From positions 1-49,033 of the forward strand of contig JAISBR010000050.1 in assembly GCA_031266095.1 (NCBI GenBank): a stretch of DNA of 49,033 nt, given 5' to 3'. Source of the DNA: Treponema sp. GTDB lineage: Bacteria > Spirochaetota > Spirochaetia > Treponematales > Breznakiellaceae. The notes beneath the pieces were generated by a model that was given only the letters and a program-made list of their open reading frames with translations, was not told the origin of the DNA and did no database searches. This document shows positions 40,133 to 49,031 of this stretch, one piece after another (the first letter of the stretch is position 1; each line of letters starts with the position of its first letter). Both the position numbers and the translations under genes were made by a program.

Positions 40133-41490
40133 AAACGCTGCTGGTTTTCGCCGTCCCGCCCCTGGTCGGCGCGTTTATCGGTTTTGTTACTAATGTAATC
40201 GCCATCAAAATGCTCTTCAGGCCGCTGCGGGCAATCCGCCTGTTTGGCGTACGGCTTCCTTTCACGCCGGGTATTCTGCCCCGGCAGCGGCACAAGCTGG
40301 CGGAGAGTATCGGCGCTATGGTTGAACGGGAACTCCTGACGCCGGAATTACTGCGGCGGCGCCTGGCGCAGGATGATGTCCGCGGGCAGGTCTATCAATC
40401 TCTTGCGCGGCTTACCGAAACGATACTGGCGCGGCCCTTAGGGGACAGCCTGAGCGGCGCGCCGCCCTTTGACCGGGGCGTTTTGCGTTCGCTGGCGGAC
40501 ACTTTTGTATATTCTCCCTTATGCGGCAGTATGGTAAACGCCCTTGTCATGTCCCTGAGCGGGAATCTGAACCGGAGCCTCTTTGAGATCCTGGACGCGG
40601 CCCTGCCGCCGGCGGGTGAGACCACTATTGAACAGCGTATTGAACATTTTGTTGCGGCGGAACTGAGAGACAACGCGGGACTTATCGTGGAGCGGTTTCA
40701 GGAAGAGACGGGAAGGCAATACAGCGTCCTCGCGGAAGGCTGTATCCAATTTCTCCGCCGCGCCGATACGCACCGCGAGCTTGAAATCCATGGCCGGATT
40801 TTTTTGGCCGGCGCTATTCTGAAGCTCAATGTGTTTCAACGCCTTTTCCTTTCCGCGGCTCAGTATGACCGGACCCTGAGTGAGCGGATGCCTGAAATTA
40901 TCGATGACCTTATCGATCAGATCGGGATATTGTTGAAGGATGATTCTACCCGCCGGCGGCTCCTCAACTTCCTGGGCGCTTCCATGGACCGGATGCTCAG
41001 CGCGGACAAGCCGCTTATGAGCCGCTTAATCGCGGGGCTGCTTATCACCGAGGGAAAGAAACCGCTGGGAGAACTATTGCCGGCGCTGGGTATTAAGGAA
41101 CTTGCGGCGAAGCTCATTGCGCTGCTCAGGACCCGCCGCGAAGAAGAATCAGGCATTTGGCAGGCCCTGAAAAAATCTCTCCTGGAACAGTGCGGCGGCC
41201 TCAGCCTGGGGACCCTTCTTTCCATAAGCGATGAGAAAAAGAAAACTATCGATGAAGCGCTTTGTTCCCGGCTGCTCAATCTCGCCGACGAACAGATCGA
41301 AAACGTACTGAGTTCCATCAATGTACGGACCCTGGTTTCGGAGCGGATCGATTCCCTTGAAATGATCCGGGTGGAGCGGATCGTCCTTGACGTGATGGCC
41401 AACCAGCTCAAGTGGATTGACATATTCGGCGCGATACTGGGTTTTCTAATTGGACTTTTCCAGGTCCTCTTTAACTGGCTGCTCCGGTAA
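40129..41490 (+). CDS. DUF445-family membrane protein
   Basis: The protein has 453 residues with a GTG start overlapping the lipoprotein stop. Its N-terminus is the DUF445 hallmark: a membrane helix with PPLVGAFIGFVTNVIAIKMLFRPLRA, then PFTPGILPRQRHKLAESIGAMVERELLTPE. A long helical middle region follows. The C-terminus returns to the membrane with WIDIFGAILGFLIGLFQVLFNWLL. The family (including B. subtilis YheB) is of unknown function. The helix-anchor-helix layout suggests a role at the envelope. The last 45 bases overlap the 3' end of the convergent rlmN gene. Confidence 0.88.
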   Translation: MKTLLVFAVPPLVGAFIGFVTNVIAIKMLFRPLRAIRLFGVRLPFTPGILPRQRHKLAESIGAMVERELLTPELLRRRLAQDDVRGQVYQSLARLTETILARPLGDSLSGAPPFDRGVLRSLADTFVYSPLCGSMVNALVMSLSGNLNRSLFEILDAALPPAGETTIEQRIEHFVAAELRDNAGLIVERFQEETGRQYSVLAEGCIQFLRRADTHRELEIHGRIFLAGAILKLNVFQRLFLSAAQYDRTLSERMPEIIDDLIDQIGILLKDDSTRRRLLNFLGASMDRMLSADKPLMSRLIAGLLITEGKKPLGELLPALGIKELAAKLIALLRTRREEESGIWQALKKSLLEQCGGLSLGTLLSISDEKKKTIDEALCSRLLNLADEQIENVLSSINVRTLVSERIDSLEMIRVERIVLDVMANQLKWIDIFGAILGFLIGLFQVLFNWLLR

Positions 41491-42543
41491 CACGCCGAGC
41501 TGTCCGCACGCGCCCATCACGCCCCTGCCTTTGCGGAAGCGGCGGGTAACCTTTAGTCCCATCGTTTCCACCTGATGGGCAAAGGCTTCCACCTCTTGCG
41601 CGGAAGGTTCCCGAAGCGGCTGTCCGCCGTCTTTGTCCCTGTCCAGTTTCAAACCTGCAACAGGGTTCCAGGGAATAAGATTTACCACAACGTCAAGTCC
41701 CCGGGCAAAGTTTGCCAGCGCCGCGGCGTCCTCTCTACGGGTATTTACGCCCTCGAGCAGAACCGTTTCCAGCGTTACCCGTCCGCCGCCTGAGCGCTGG
41801 AAATAGGCGATGGCCTCTTTGATTTTGGGCAGGGGATGGGCTTTGGCGATGGGCATCAGCCGCCGCCTGAGCGCCTCATCCGCCGTAGTCAGGGACAAAG
41901 CAAGCCGTATATCGGGCCCTTTGTCGGCAAGGTCGATAATGCCCTCGCTGATGCCGCAGGTGGACAGGGTGATCCTCCGTTTTGAAAAATTCATTCCCTG
42001 TTTGTCGGTGATTACCGCTAACGCGGCGCGGAGTTCCGCGAAGTTTAGCAGGGGCTCTCCCATGCCCATAATGACAATATTGGCAATAGCGCGGCCCGCG
42101 GCGGCGCCCGCCGCCGTGTCCCTCAGAAACAGAAACTGTTCCACTATTTCGGCGGAACTGAGATTACGGGTAAAACCCAGAGCGCCTGTTTTGCAGAATA
42201 CGCAGCCGGCGGGGCAGCCGGCCTGGGTAGAAAGACAGGCGGTTCGGCGTCCACCCTCAGCGGCAAGCAGCACCGCCTCAATAGCCGCACCGTCCGAGAG
42301 GCCGACGCTCAGTTTTACCGTGCCGTCCTGGTCTTCATAACTGTTCATTACCACGCTTGAACGAAGCTGAAAACGGTCCGCCAATTCTTCCCTTATAGCC
42401 AGGGGCAGATTAGTCATCCCGGCAAAGCAAGAGGCGCCGGCGGCAATCCATTTAAAAATTTGAACTGCCCGGAAACGAGGGAAGGGAGCGAGTAAGGCTG
42501 TAAGCTCTTCCAGGGGCAGGCCGCAGAGGACAGGGGGGGCCAT
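41446..42543 (-). CDS. rlmN: Dual-specificity RNA methyltransferase RlmN
   Basis: The protein has 365 residues. It methylates C2 of A2503 in 23S rRNA and A37 in some tRNAs by radical SAM chemistry. Landmarks: LPLAIREELADRFQ, GAAIEAVLLAAEGGRRTACLSTQAGCPAGCVFCKTG with the CxxxCxxC cluster motif, IVIMGMGEPLLNFAELRAAL, RRITLSTCGISEGI, RLALSLTTADEALRRRLMPI, VNLIPWNPV and the C-terminal GACGQL cysteine that forms the protein-RNA adduct. It starts two bases after the TPR gene stop without its own ribosome site, so it probably relies on translational coupling. Confidence 0.95.
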   Translation of the reverse strand: MAPPVLCGLPLEELTALLAPFPRFRAVQIFKWIAAGASCFAGMTNLPLAIREELADRFQLRSSVVMNSYEDQDGTVKLSVGLSDGAAIEAVLLAAEGGRRTACLSTQAGCPAGCVFCKTGALGFTRNLSSAEIVEQFLFLRDTAAGAAAGRAIANIVIMGMGEPLLNFAELRAALAVITDKQGMNFSKRRITLSTCGISEGIIDLADKGPDIRLALSLTTADEALRRRLMPIAKAHPLPKIKEAIAYFQRSGGGRVTLETVLLEGVNTRREDAAALANFARGLDVVVNLIPWNPVAGLKLDRDKDGGQPLREPSAQEVEAFAHQVETMGLKVTRRFRKGRGVMGACGQLGVLPEQPVKEDLEKSN

Positions 42544-42545
42544 TA

Positions 42546-43646
42546 TCAGATTTTTTCGAGCATTTCAGCTACCTGCACGCTCCTGATTCCCATCTTTTGG
42601 AATTCTTCCAGGGTTTCAACAGCCTGCTTTCTGTCACCCTGTTTCAGATAACAGTCCGCAAGCTCGACGAACAGGCGGAAATTTTTAGTATCCTGCTGTA
42701 TCAGCCGTTCAAGGGAAGTGGCGGCCTCATCATATTTTTCCTGGGCCTTTGCCACCAGGGCCAGGCCCAGCACCGCGTAGGTGTCAAATTCGATGTTCAG
42801 CGCCCGTTCATAGTAGTCCAGGGCATTGTCATATTTTCCCATGCTGCGGTAGGCGTCTCCGGCGCGGGTCAGTATCACTTTATTCCGGGGGTCCTGTTCA
42901 AGGATTCGGTTCCAGTGTTCCAGTGAACGCTCCTGGTGGTTCAGGCCCCGGTAGCAGTCGGCCAGGCCGAAAAGGGCATAAAAATTACAGGGTTCTCTCT
43001 GTAACGCCTTTTCAAAATAGGGAATGCCTTCATTGAAGGTTTTCAGCTTCCGGTGGCAGTTGCCAATGGAGGTCAGTACCCGGATATCCACATTGGTGGA
43101 ATTGAGATGCAGCATTTTTTCCCAATAGAACAGGGCGTCCCGATATTCTTTGAAATCATAATGCAGATGCCCGAGGCCGATGATCGCGTAGGGGTTGGTT
43201 TCTTCCATTTCCAGTACCCGCAGGTATATGGCCTTAGAATGTTTGAAGTCCCGAACTTTTCGGTAGGCATCGGCGACCCTGGTAAGGACCGTGATGTTTT
43301 TATCGTCGTGTAACAGATACTGTTCCCAGATTTCAATGGCCTTGTGATACTGATTGAGAGCCTTGTAACAGTCCGCGAGGCCAAACAGGGCATAGTTGTT
43401 CCCCGGATGAAACTCCAGACAACGCCGGTAAAAAGCCACCGCTTCCCGACAGGATCCCCTTTTGCGGATAGCGTCTCCCATGCCGACCAGGGCGTAGTTG
43501 TTGTTTTTGTCTACCACTAGAATTTTTGAAAAGCAGTCGATGGCTTCGGTGATTTTATTTTCTTTGAGCAGCTGGTACCCTTTTTTTGAAATCTCGGAAA
43601 TTTCCGTTGCTTTCTGGCCGTTTTCTTTTTCTTCAATGTCACTCAT
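42546..43646 (-). CDS. Tetratricopeptide-repeat protein
   Basis: The protein has 366 residues from the ATG at 43646, which follows GAGGGA; the frame opens at 43667 without a ribosome site. It is almost entirely TPRs of 34 residues, each with a NNYALFGLADCYKALNQYHKAIEIWEQYL-like core. I count about nine consecutive units plus capping helices. There is no signal peptide, so it is a cytoplasmic scaffold. T. pallidum has a similar TPR protein (TP0095, from memory). It overlaps the upstream gene by eight bases and runs into rlmN, so the three are one operon. Confidence 0.85.
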   Translation of the reverse strand: MSDIEEKENGQKATEISEISKKGYQLLKENKITEAIDCFSKILVVDKNNNYALVGMGDAIRKRGSCREAVAFYRRCLEFHPGNNYALFGLADCYKALNQYHKAIEIWEQYLLHDDKNITVLTRVADAYRKVRDFKHSKAIYLRVLEMEETNPYAIIGLGHLHYDFKEYRDALFYWEKMLHLNSTNVDIRVLTSIGNCHRKLKTFNEGIPYFEKALQREPCNFYALFGLADCYRGLNHQERSLEHWNRILEQDPRNKVILTRAGDAYRSMGKYDNALDYYERALNIEFDTYAVLGLALVAKAQEKYDEAATSLERLIQQDTKNFRLFVELADCYLKQGDRKQAVETLEEFQKMGIRSVQVAEMLEKI

Positions 43647-43986
43647 CGGAAAGTCCCTCTTCTTCATGTATTAAATCTTGCAGCATAGCGGCAAGCCGCA
43701 TAAGCAATGGTTCATATTTGGCGCGATCCGATGCGAGCCAGTACATCCTCAGGGCCTCTATCGCTCTGTGTTGGGACATGTAATGATCCCCCACTCGCGA
43801 GAGTCCATCGGAATACCTCGTGGTCAGAAAAATCCGGCTGGCCCCTTCAATATCCCCTGAGTTAAATAATATGTTGCCCTTGCGATTGAGAGCCGCCTTT
43901 TGGGCTCCGTCCACCGGCGGGAGAACTGTTGTTTTTATGAACGCGTCTTTATCTTCAAATCTTTCAAACGCTTTTTTATAATCCAT
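43639..43986 (-). CDS. Small helical hypothetical protein upstream of the TPR gene
   Basis: The protein has 115 residues from the ATG at 43986 (MDYKKAFERFEDKDAF); an upstream TTG at 44025 is in frame but unconvincing. The sequence is helical and TPR-like (ALNRKGNILFNSGDIEGASRIFLTTRYSDGLSRVGDHYMSQHRAIEALRMYWLASDR). It is probably a short adaptor whose repeats resemble the next gene's. Its stop lies eight bases inside the TPR gene. No known domain is recognised. Confidence 0.6.
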   Translation of the reverse strand: MDYKKAFERFEDKDAFIKTTVLPPVDGAQKAALNRKGNILFNSGDIEGASRIFLTTRYSDGLSRVGDHYMSQHRAIEALRMYWLASDRAKYEPLLMRLAAMLQDLIHEEEGLSDE

Positions 43987-44084
43987 AATACTTTTCAAAA
44001 AAGGACCTGTTAGGGTTGTACCCAAGATACTCTTTTATTATCTGATATTTTTTGTAAAAAAACAATAAAAATCGTATCGGAATC

Positions 44085-44642
44085 TTATAATTTATCTTCT
44101 GTAGCTTCAGCCTTGAAGGTTGTGAAGAAATCGACGACCGAGCGACCATATTCACGGGAATCATATTTCGTAAGAAAGGCAATCGGTTCTTTTTGATAAT
44201 CTTCTCTCGGCCGATGAATCAGTATTTTGCTTTCATTTGCAACAAGAGGGGAAACGGCGATACCGGCCAGCAAGTCCCATTTATACCGGTAAGGAAAGGG
44301 GGGATCCAGGAAGATGATATTGAAATTCCGTTTGGCCCGTTTGAGGTAGAGCTCCGCGGTCATAAAACGACAGTTGATCCGTACTGGCGATATGGCGGCG
44401 TTGACCAGCAGGGTTTTGCACTTTAGTCTGTCCATCTCTACCGCCTCAATATATGCCGCTCCCCGGGAAGCCGCTTCCAGGGCTACAATACCGGAACCGG
44501 TAAACAGATCAAGAAATGAAAGCCCCGACAAGTCCCCCAGACAGGCGAATACCGACTCCCGCATACGGTCCATGCTGGGCCGGATAATCCCCTGGGGCAT
44601 CTCAACGCGCCTTCCCCGCAGAATGCCGCCGGTTATTCGCAT
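44085..44642 (-). CDS. rsmD: 16S rRNA (guanine-966-N2)-methyltransferase
   Basis: The protein has 185 residues from the ATG at 44642, giving the canonical MRITGGILRGRRV start; a GTG 17 codons earlier is also open. RsmD methylates G966 in 30S subunits. The SAM motif is SFLDLFTGSGIVALEAASRGA. VEMDRLKCKTLLVNA follows, and the catalytic NPPY-class motif appears as IIFLDPPFPYR. This is the usual family length. No ribosome site is visible before the chosen start. Confidence 0.92.
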   Translation of the reverse strand: MRITGGILRGRRVEMPQGIIRPSMDRMRESVFACLGDLSGLSFLDLFTGSGIVALEAASRGAAYIEAVEMDRLKCKTLLVNAAISPVRINCRFMTAELYLKRAKRNFNIIFLDPPFPYRYKWDLLAGIAVSPLVANESKILIHRPREDYQKEPIAFLTKYDSREYGRSVVDFFTTFKAEATEDKL

Positions 44643-44762
44643 AACTGTGACGGACTGCCGCCGCCCTGCCTTAAACAAGCTGCAATGTAACACAGCGCAT
44701 AAACGTGTTGCCCGTAAAGACTTATAGGAAAAGTCATTTGCCGGAATAAATAAGACGGGATA

Positions 44763-45278
44763 CTAAAATCCTTTGAGTAGTTCATTCAATTCGGCCGGGC
44801 TGACCACCGGTTCCGTCTGGGCATGGTCGGAGAGAACGGCAGCCTCGTTGACGGTCTTCCGACGGGCGGCGGCGGTATTTTTCAATCGAAAGATACGGTC
44901 CTGGATTTCCGGAAATTGAGCGGGGGAGAAGGGGCTGGAATCCTCCGTGAACTCGGTCAGGAGCTGGCTGAACTGCCATTCGATATCCGATAAATTATCA
45001 AATTTAAGTTCCCGGTCAAGGAGCCTTGTATTTTCATTCAGGTTTTTCATAAGGGATTCCAGCGTGCGGTCAATAAATTCCAGGTCATCCACGGTCTTTT
45101 CCAGGAATAAACCGGTATCCGGGTCAAGGCGAAGTAAGTCACGGATCATCCTGATTCTGATATTTATAATGAATAAATTGTCCTCAAAATTGATGTGTCT
45201 GGTCATGGTTTTATTATCGGCGTTTAGAACATCTTCAATAGAGTTGTTCAAAAACTTCAGTTTCTGAACAATTTCCAT
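44763..45278 (-). CDS. Helical hypothetical protein
   Basis: The protein has up to 171 residues. It is mostly helical and charged (FEDNLFIINIRIRMIRDLLRLDPDTGLFLEKTVDDLEFIDRTLESLMKNLNENTRLLDREL), with a Ser/Pro-rich segment and a C-terminal PAELNELLKGF. This suggests a cytoplasmic coiled-coil adaptor. The first codons (EIVQKLKFLNNS) are encoded by an inverted repeat of the TGTTCCAAAA family. There is no ribosome site at 45278, so translation may begin later, for example at the ATG at 45206. No family is recognised. Confidence 0.5.
   Translation of the reverse strand: MEIVQKLKFLNNSIEDVLNADNKTMTRHINFEDNLFIINIRIRMIRDLLRLDPDTGLFLEKTVDDLEFIDRTLESLMKNLNENTRLLDRELKFDNLSDIEWQFSQLLTEFTEDSSPFSPAQFPEIQDRIFRLKNTAAARRKTVNEAAVLSDHAQTEPVVSPAELNELLKGF
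45244..45271. repeat. Inverted repeat, TGTTCCAAAA family, at the start of the 45278 gene
   Basis: TTGTTCA (45244-45250) pairs with TGAACAA (45265-45271), and an AAAC/GTTT stem lies inside. From 45279 to 45491 I see no gene. Confidence 0.6.
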
Positions 45279-45491
45279 TAAAAAACGCGGTTTTGCAAGG
45301 CTTTAGCCTGAAAACCGCGAAGAGAGGGGTATGGCGCTTAAGCAATTCGCCCTTATATTTGGCAAAGAACGGGTTCCAGCCTGAATTGGACTTTACCGCT
45401 TACACAAAAATTCTGACACGCCCACATAAAGCGTGAAGGTTAACGATTACGCTTCACGCAAAAACCCGCAAGCGTAGCGGTCCGCGCTCTC

Positions 45492-47906
45492 TTAATTCGG
45501 CAACGCCAAAGCCAGCACTTCCTCAAAGCGTTCCACCGGGTGGAACTCAATGCCCTTCTTCACATAGTCGGGGATATCATCAAGGTCCCGCCCGTTTTGC
45601 TTGGGGATGATGATATGCCGGGCCTTGTTCCGCCGGGCGGCAATGGTTTTTTCCTTGAGGCCGCCTATAGGCAGAACCTGGCCGGTGAGAGAAAGCTCGC
45701 CGGTCATCACCAGCTTGTCGGTGATGACTTTTTCCCGCATTAGGGAAAGGAGAGCGGTAGCCATAGTTATCCCCGCCGAAGGACCGTCCTTGGGAGTAGC
45801 GCCTTCAGGGATGTGGAGGTGGATATGGTTCAGGTCAAACCAGTCTCGTGCTACATTGTAGCGTTCTACCGCGAGTTTACGGGCGACAGTCATGGCAATG
45901 GTAGCGCTTTCCTTCATGGTTTCACCCATTTTGCCGGTAAGGGTCAGGCCCTCCTTGCCGGGCAGCGAGGTGGCCTCAATTACCAGGGTGTCTCCGCCCA
46001 TACTAGTCCAGGCAAGGCCCACAGACATGCCGGGCCGGTCCGCCCGCTTGATATCCCCCTCAGGGAAGATGGGCTTGCCCAGGTGCTTCTCTATGAGCTT
46101 TTTGTCGATAGAGAACTGGTATATCGCGGACGCTGCGGGTGAAGGCCGCGCTTCATCAGATGCAGACCCGGCTGGTATCACGCCGGCCTCTTGCTCCTCA
46201 CTTTCAACGATCTGCTTTGCCAGCTTGCGGTGGATCTTGTCCAGGTTTTTTTCAAAGTTACGCACACCCGCCTCACGGGCGTAACCGTTGGCGATGTGGA
46301 GGAGACTATCCTTGGTGTATTTCACACGGTTCTTCTTGAGGCCATTTTTCTCAAGGCTCTTGGGCACCAGATAATGACGGGCGATTTCAAGTTTTTCGGT
46401 GTCGATGTAGCCGGGAAGCTGGATGATTTCCATCCGGTCCAAAAGCGGCGACGGGACGGTGTCCAGAGTGTTGGCGGTAACGACAAAGAAGACATGGGAA
46501 ATGTCAAAAGGGAGATCCAGATAGTGATCTCTGAAAGCGGAATTCTGCTCTGAATCCAATACCTCAAGGAGGGCACTGGCGGGGTCGCCCTGATAACTCA
46601 CGCCCATTTTATCGATCTCGTCGATCATGAAGACCGGATCCCTGGCTTTGACGATTTTAAGGCCCTGGATGATCTTGCCGGGCATAGCGCCGATGTAAGT
46701 ACGGCGATGGCCCTTGATCTCCGCCTCGTCCCGCATGCCGCCTACAGAGAAACGGAAGAACTGTTTACCCAAGGCGTGGGCAATAGATTTGCCCACTGAT
46801 GTTTTCCCCACGCCGGGGGGGCCTACCAGGCAGACAATTGAGCCGTTGGTATCTTTCCGAAGTTTACGCACCGCCAGATATTCCATAATCCGGCTCTTCA
46901 CATCTTTCAAGCCGTAATGCTCAGATTCCAGAATGGCCTGGGCGTTTTTCAAATTAAAGGTCTCAGGCTCAGGCTCGTTCCACGGGAGGCTGGCGATCAT
47001 GTCAAGGTAATTACGGGTAACAATGAATTCCGCGGAGTTTGGCTCCATCAGGTTGAACTTCTCAAGCTCCTGCTCGACAATCTCCTTGATCTCACCCTCG
47101 AATTTGAAGGAATCCATTTTCTCTTTGAAACGCTGGTAATCGGAACTCTTGGCGTCGGCGGTCATACCAAGCTCACCCTTAATTGCCTTGAGCTCTTCCT
47201 TCAAAAAATAATCCCGCTGGGATTTTTCGATTTTCTCGTTGATCTCCTTCTGTATCTTCTTTTGGATCCGTAGCAGTTCCTGCTCTTTTTTGATGAACAC
47301 CAATACCTGCTCCATACGCTTACGCACATTGAGGATTTCCAGGATCTTCTGCTGCTCTGACTTGTCGATGTTGAGGATGCTGGCGATAAAGTCGGCAATT
47401 TTACCGGGGTGATCGATGTTGATCATATTGAGCCGCATCTCCTCGGAAAAGAGAGGGTTGTTCTCGGAGATCTGTTTCATCTCGGAAATGAGCGCCCTGG
47501 TCAGGGCCTTTACCTCACTGGTGTCATCCTCCTCTTCCTCAAGGTATTCTACGGCGGCCACAATGGGGTTGGCGGGATGCAGGGTTTTCTTGACTTTGAA
47601 ACGTTTGAGCGTGGAGATAAAAATATTCACCCCGCCGTCGGGCAGATTGATCTTTTTGACGATCTTGGCCACAGTCCCCACTTTGTACAGGTCATCGATG
47701 GCCGGGGTCTCTGTCTCGTTCAAGAGCATTACCAGTCCCACCAGCGCGTCTCCGGCAACGGCGTCATCGATCACCTTCACATCGGTGGGGTTTCCTATCA
47801 TGATGGGGGTGAAAATCCCCGGGAAAATGGGCCGGCCCATCAGGGCTACAAGGGGTAGTTTATTGGGTAAAACCTGATCTATGGGCACCATGCTTTTGTC
47901 TGACAT
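45492..47906 (-). CDS. lon: ATP-dependent protease Lon
   Basis: The protein has 804 residues, the normal length of LonA. AAAGGCGG precedes the ATG. The N-terminal substrate domain begins with LPLVALMGRPIFPGIFTPIMIG. A coiled coil (IQKKIQKEINEKIEKSQRDYFLKEELKAIKGELG) leads to the AAA+ module with Walker A GPPGVGKT and Walker B PVFMIDEIDKMG. The protease has the Ser-Lys dyad in KDGPSAGITMATALLS and GQVLPIGGLKEKTIAARR. A linker rich in Ala, Ser, Pro and Glu (GVIPAGSASDEARPSPAAS) is an insertion before the protease domain. Lon degrades misfolded and regulatory proteins in the cytoplasm. Confidence 0.97.
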   Translation of the reverse strand: MSDKSMVPIDQVLPNKLPLVALMGRPIFPGIFTPIMIGNPTDVKVIDDAVAGDALVGLVMLLNETETPAIDDLYKVGTVAKIVKKINLPDGGVNIFISTLKRFKVKKTLHPANPIVAAVEYLEEEEDDTSEVKALTRALISEMKQISENNPLFSEEMRLNMINIDHPGKIADFIASILNIDKSEQQKILEILNVRKRMEQVLVFIKKEQELLRIQKKIQKEINEKIEKSQRDYFLKEELKAIKGELGMTADAKSSDYQRFKEKMDSFKFEGEIKEIVEQELEKFNLMEPNSAEFIVTRNYLDMIASLPWNEPEPETFNLKNAQAILESEHYGLKDVKSRIMEYLAVRKLRKDTNGSIVCLVGPPGVGKTSVGKSIAHALGKQFFRFSVGGMRDEAEIKGHRRTYIGAMPGKIIQGLKIVKARDPVFMIDEIDKMGVSYQGDPASALLEVLDSEQNSAFRDHYLDLPFDISHVFFVVTANTLDTVPSPLLDRMEIIQLPGYIDTEKLEIARHYLVPKSLEKNGLKKNRVKYTKDSLLHIANGYAREAGVRNFEKNLDKIHRKLAKQIVESEEQEAGVIPAGSASDEARPSPAASAIYQFSIDKKLIEKHLGKPIFPEGDIKRADRPGMSVGLAWTSMGGDTLVIEATSLPGKEGLTLTGKMGETMKESATIAMTVARKLAVERYNVARDWFDLNHIHLHIPEGATPKDGPSAGITMATALLSLMREKVITDKLVMTGELSLTGQVLPIGGLKEKTIAARRNKARHIIIPKQNGRDLDDIPDYVKKGIEFHPVERFEEVLALALPN

Positions 47907-48216
47907 TGAGTACCGCCTTTGGTTTTTATGATAGAGGAAGCGTACCTCGCTAAAGCGTCATGCTTTAATACCACACCTTAGCATTCCGCTTCAGCACCAA
48001 GCTACTTCAAACCATAGCTGGCAGTTTGTTGCGCTTCGCGCGTAAAACCCCCAAGTGCAACAGGATCCTGGAGCGCTTCCCTCTTAAATATCGCAAAAAA
48101 ACCGGAAAAAGGCAAGAAAAAAATGAGATGAGCCAGGGAATGGATTTCCTTCTGTCCGGCAGATTTTCCGCTGGAGGTACATTGACTATTTCTTTATTTC
48201 TTATCATCTTATTTCT
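47907..48216. other. 310-base region between lon and the last gene
   Basis: It holds the lon upstream region, with a small AAAGC/GCTTT inverted repeat near 47963, and a copy of the dispersed repeat at 48023-48066. It also has GGAGGTACATTG at 48173-48184, where a TTG could start a 37-codon hydrophobic frame (to 48295) in another phase from the next gene. I do not consider that frame supported. Confidence 0.5.
48023..48066. repeat. Dispersed TTGTTGC inverted repeat copy
   Basis: TGTTGCGCTT (48027-48036) and AAGTGCAACA (48053-48062) are the two arms, followed by GGATCC. It is most like the copy at 32606. Confidence 0.7.
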
Positions 48217-48798
48217 ATGTACCCTTGTTCTCCATCTATCAATCTTGCCATACCCGGCGAGTACCGCAAAACCGCGGAAAACTTATTTCCTCTAGGCGGA
48301 TTTCCGCCGGGGCAGGGGCCTGACTTGCAGGCCGCCGCGGAATTTGCCAACGCCCTTGGGATTGGCGCCGATTATCAGCGGCTTTTGACCCTCAAGAAAA
48401 GCGATAAGGAAATGCGGGCCTTTTTGTGCCATTTTCAAAATAATCTGGATCTGCTGATACAAAAAACCTGGGTTGAAAAGGTGGACGAGACCCGTAAGGA
48501 GCAGTTACAAGATGAGATACCGGGCTTTATGGCCGGTATAGAGCAGGGCAACTTACGACAGGCATTAGAGGAATTTGGTGCGATTTTGGAAGAACTGGCC
48601 TATCTTCTTTTCGGCGCCCAAAGCGCCAAGGATGATTTTACCGAATATACCTTCCGCATAGATACCCAAATGGGCTTGTTCTGGTGGTACGGCGGTCGGC
48701 TCAGCTCCCTGAAAGGATTGAGTGATACAGCCGTCCGGAACGCCGAAGCTCTGTGGGCGGTCTTGCTTATCGGGATCTGTTATCTTACCAATTTTTAG
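48217..48798 (+). CDS. Conserved hypothetical helical protein
   Basis: The protein has 193 residues from the ATG at 48217. No ribosome site is seen; the upstream run is T-rich. It is all-helical and soluble in its first two-thirds (LQAAAEFANALGIGADYQRLLTLKKSDKEM, LIQKTWVEKVDETRKEQLQDEIPGFMAGIEQGNLRQALEEFGAILEELAYLLFG). A motif TEYTFRIDTQMGLFWWYGGRL follows, and a weakly hydrophobic C-terminus (ALWAVLLIGICYLTNF). It looks like a treponemal conserved hypothetical. No function can be assigned. Its stop abuts the 24-bp repeat region by zero bases. Confidence 0.7.
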   Translation: MYPCSPSINLAIPGEYRKTAENLFPLGGFPPGQGPDLQAAAEFANALGIGADYQRLLTLKKSDKEMRAFLCHFQNNLDLLIQKTWVEKVDETRKEQLQDEIPGFMAGIEQGNLRQALEEFGAILEELAYLLFGAQSAKDDFTEYTFRIDTQMGLFWWYGGRLSSLKGLSDTAVRNAEALWAVLLIGICYLTNF

Positions 48799-48820
48799 CC
48801 TCAGCTAGGCTAGCGAAGTC

Positions 48821-48866
48821 CCCTCTGCTGGCGCAGAGGGTGTCCCTATTCCGTACCGGAATAGGG
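48821..48866. terminator. Two adjacent perfect hairpins
   Basis: CCCTCTGC/GCAGAGGG (48821-48840) is followed by CCCTATTCCG/CGGAATAGGG (48844-48866). Neither has a T run. They interrupt the 24-bp repeat region and may act as a transcription or RNA-processing barrier. Confidence 0.45.
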
Positions 48867-49031
48867 AGCCTTTTCGAGGCTGGCGAAGCCCTCCTCAGCT
48901 AGGCTAGCGAAGTACCCCTCAGCTAGGCTAGCGAAGCCACCCTCAGCTAAGCTAGCGAAGCCTCTATCAGCTAGGCTGGCGAAGTACCCCTCAGCTAGGT
49001 TAGCGAAGCCCCCCTCAACTAGGCTAGCGAA
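48846..49031 (-). CDS. Possible partial gene encoding octapeptide repeats (C-terminal end)
   Basis: Read on minus, one frame is open from the right edge to a TAG at 48846-48848. It gives tandem FASLAEGG/FASLAEGY octapeptides (six full units) and a tail FASLEKAPYSGTE. The 24-bp period keeps the frame. It could be the end of a repeat protein. It could equally be non-coding repeat DNA that happens to read open, since one arm of a perfect hairpin encodes the tail. No start is in the window. Confidence 0.25.
   Translation of the reverse strand, partial: FASLVEGGFANLAEGYFASLADRGFASLAEGGFASLAEGYFASLAEEGFASLEKAPYSGTE

Noticed and set aside
48026..48295. 89-residue frame with a hydrophobic segment starting in the dispersed repeat
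   Set aside because: It begins inside a non-coding repeat and overlaps the better-supported gene at 48217 in another frame.
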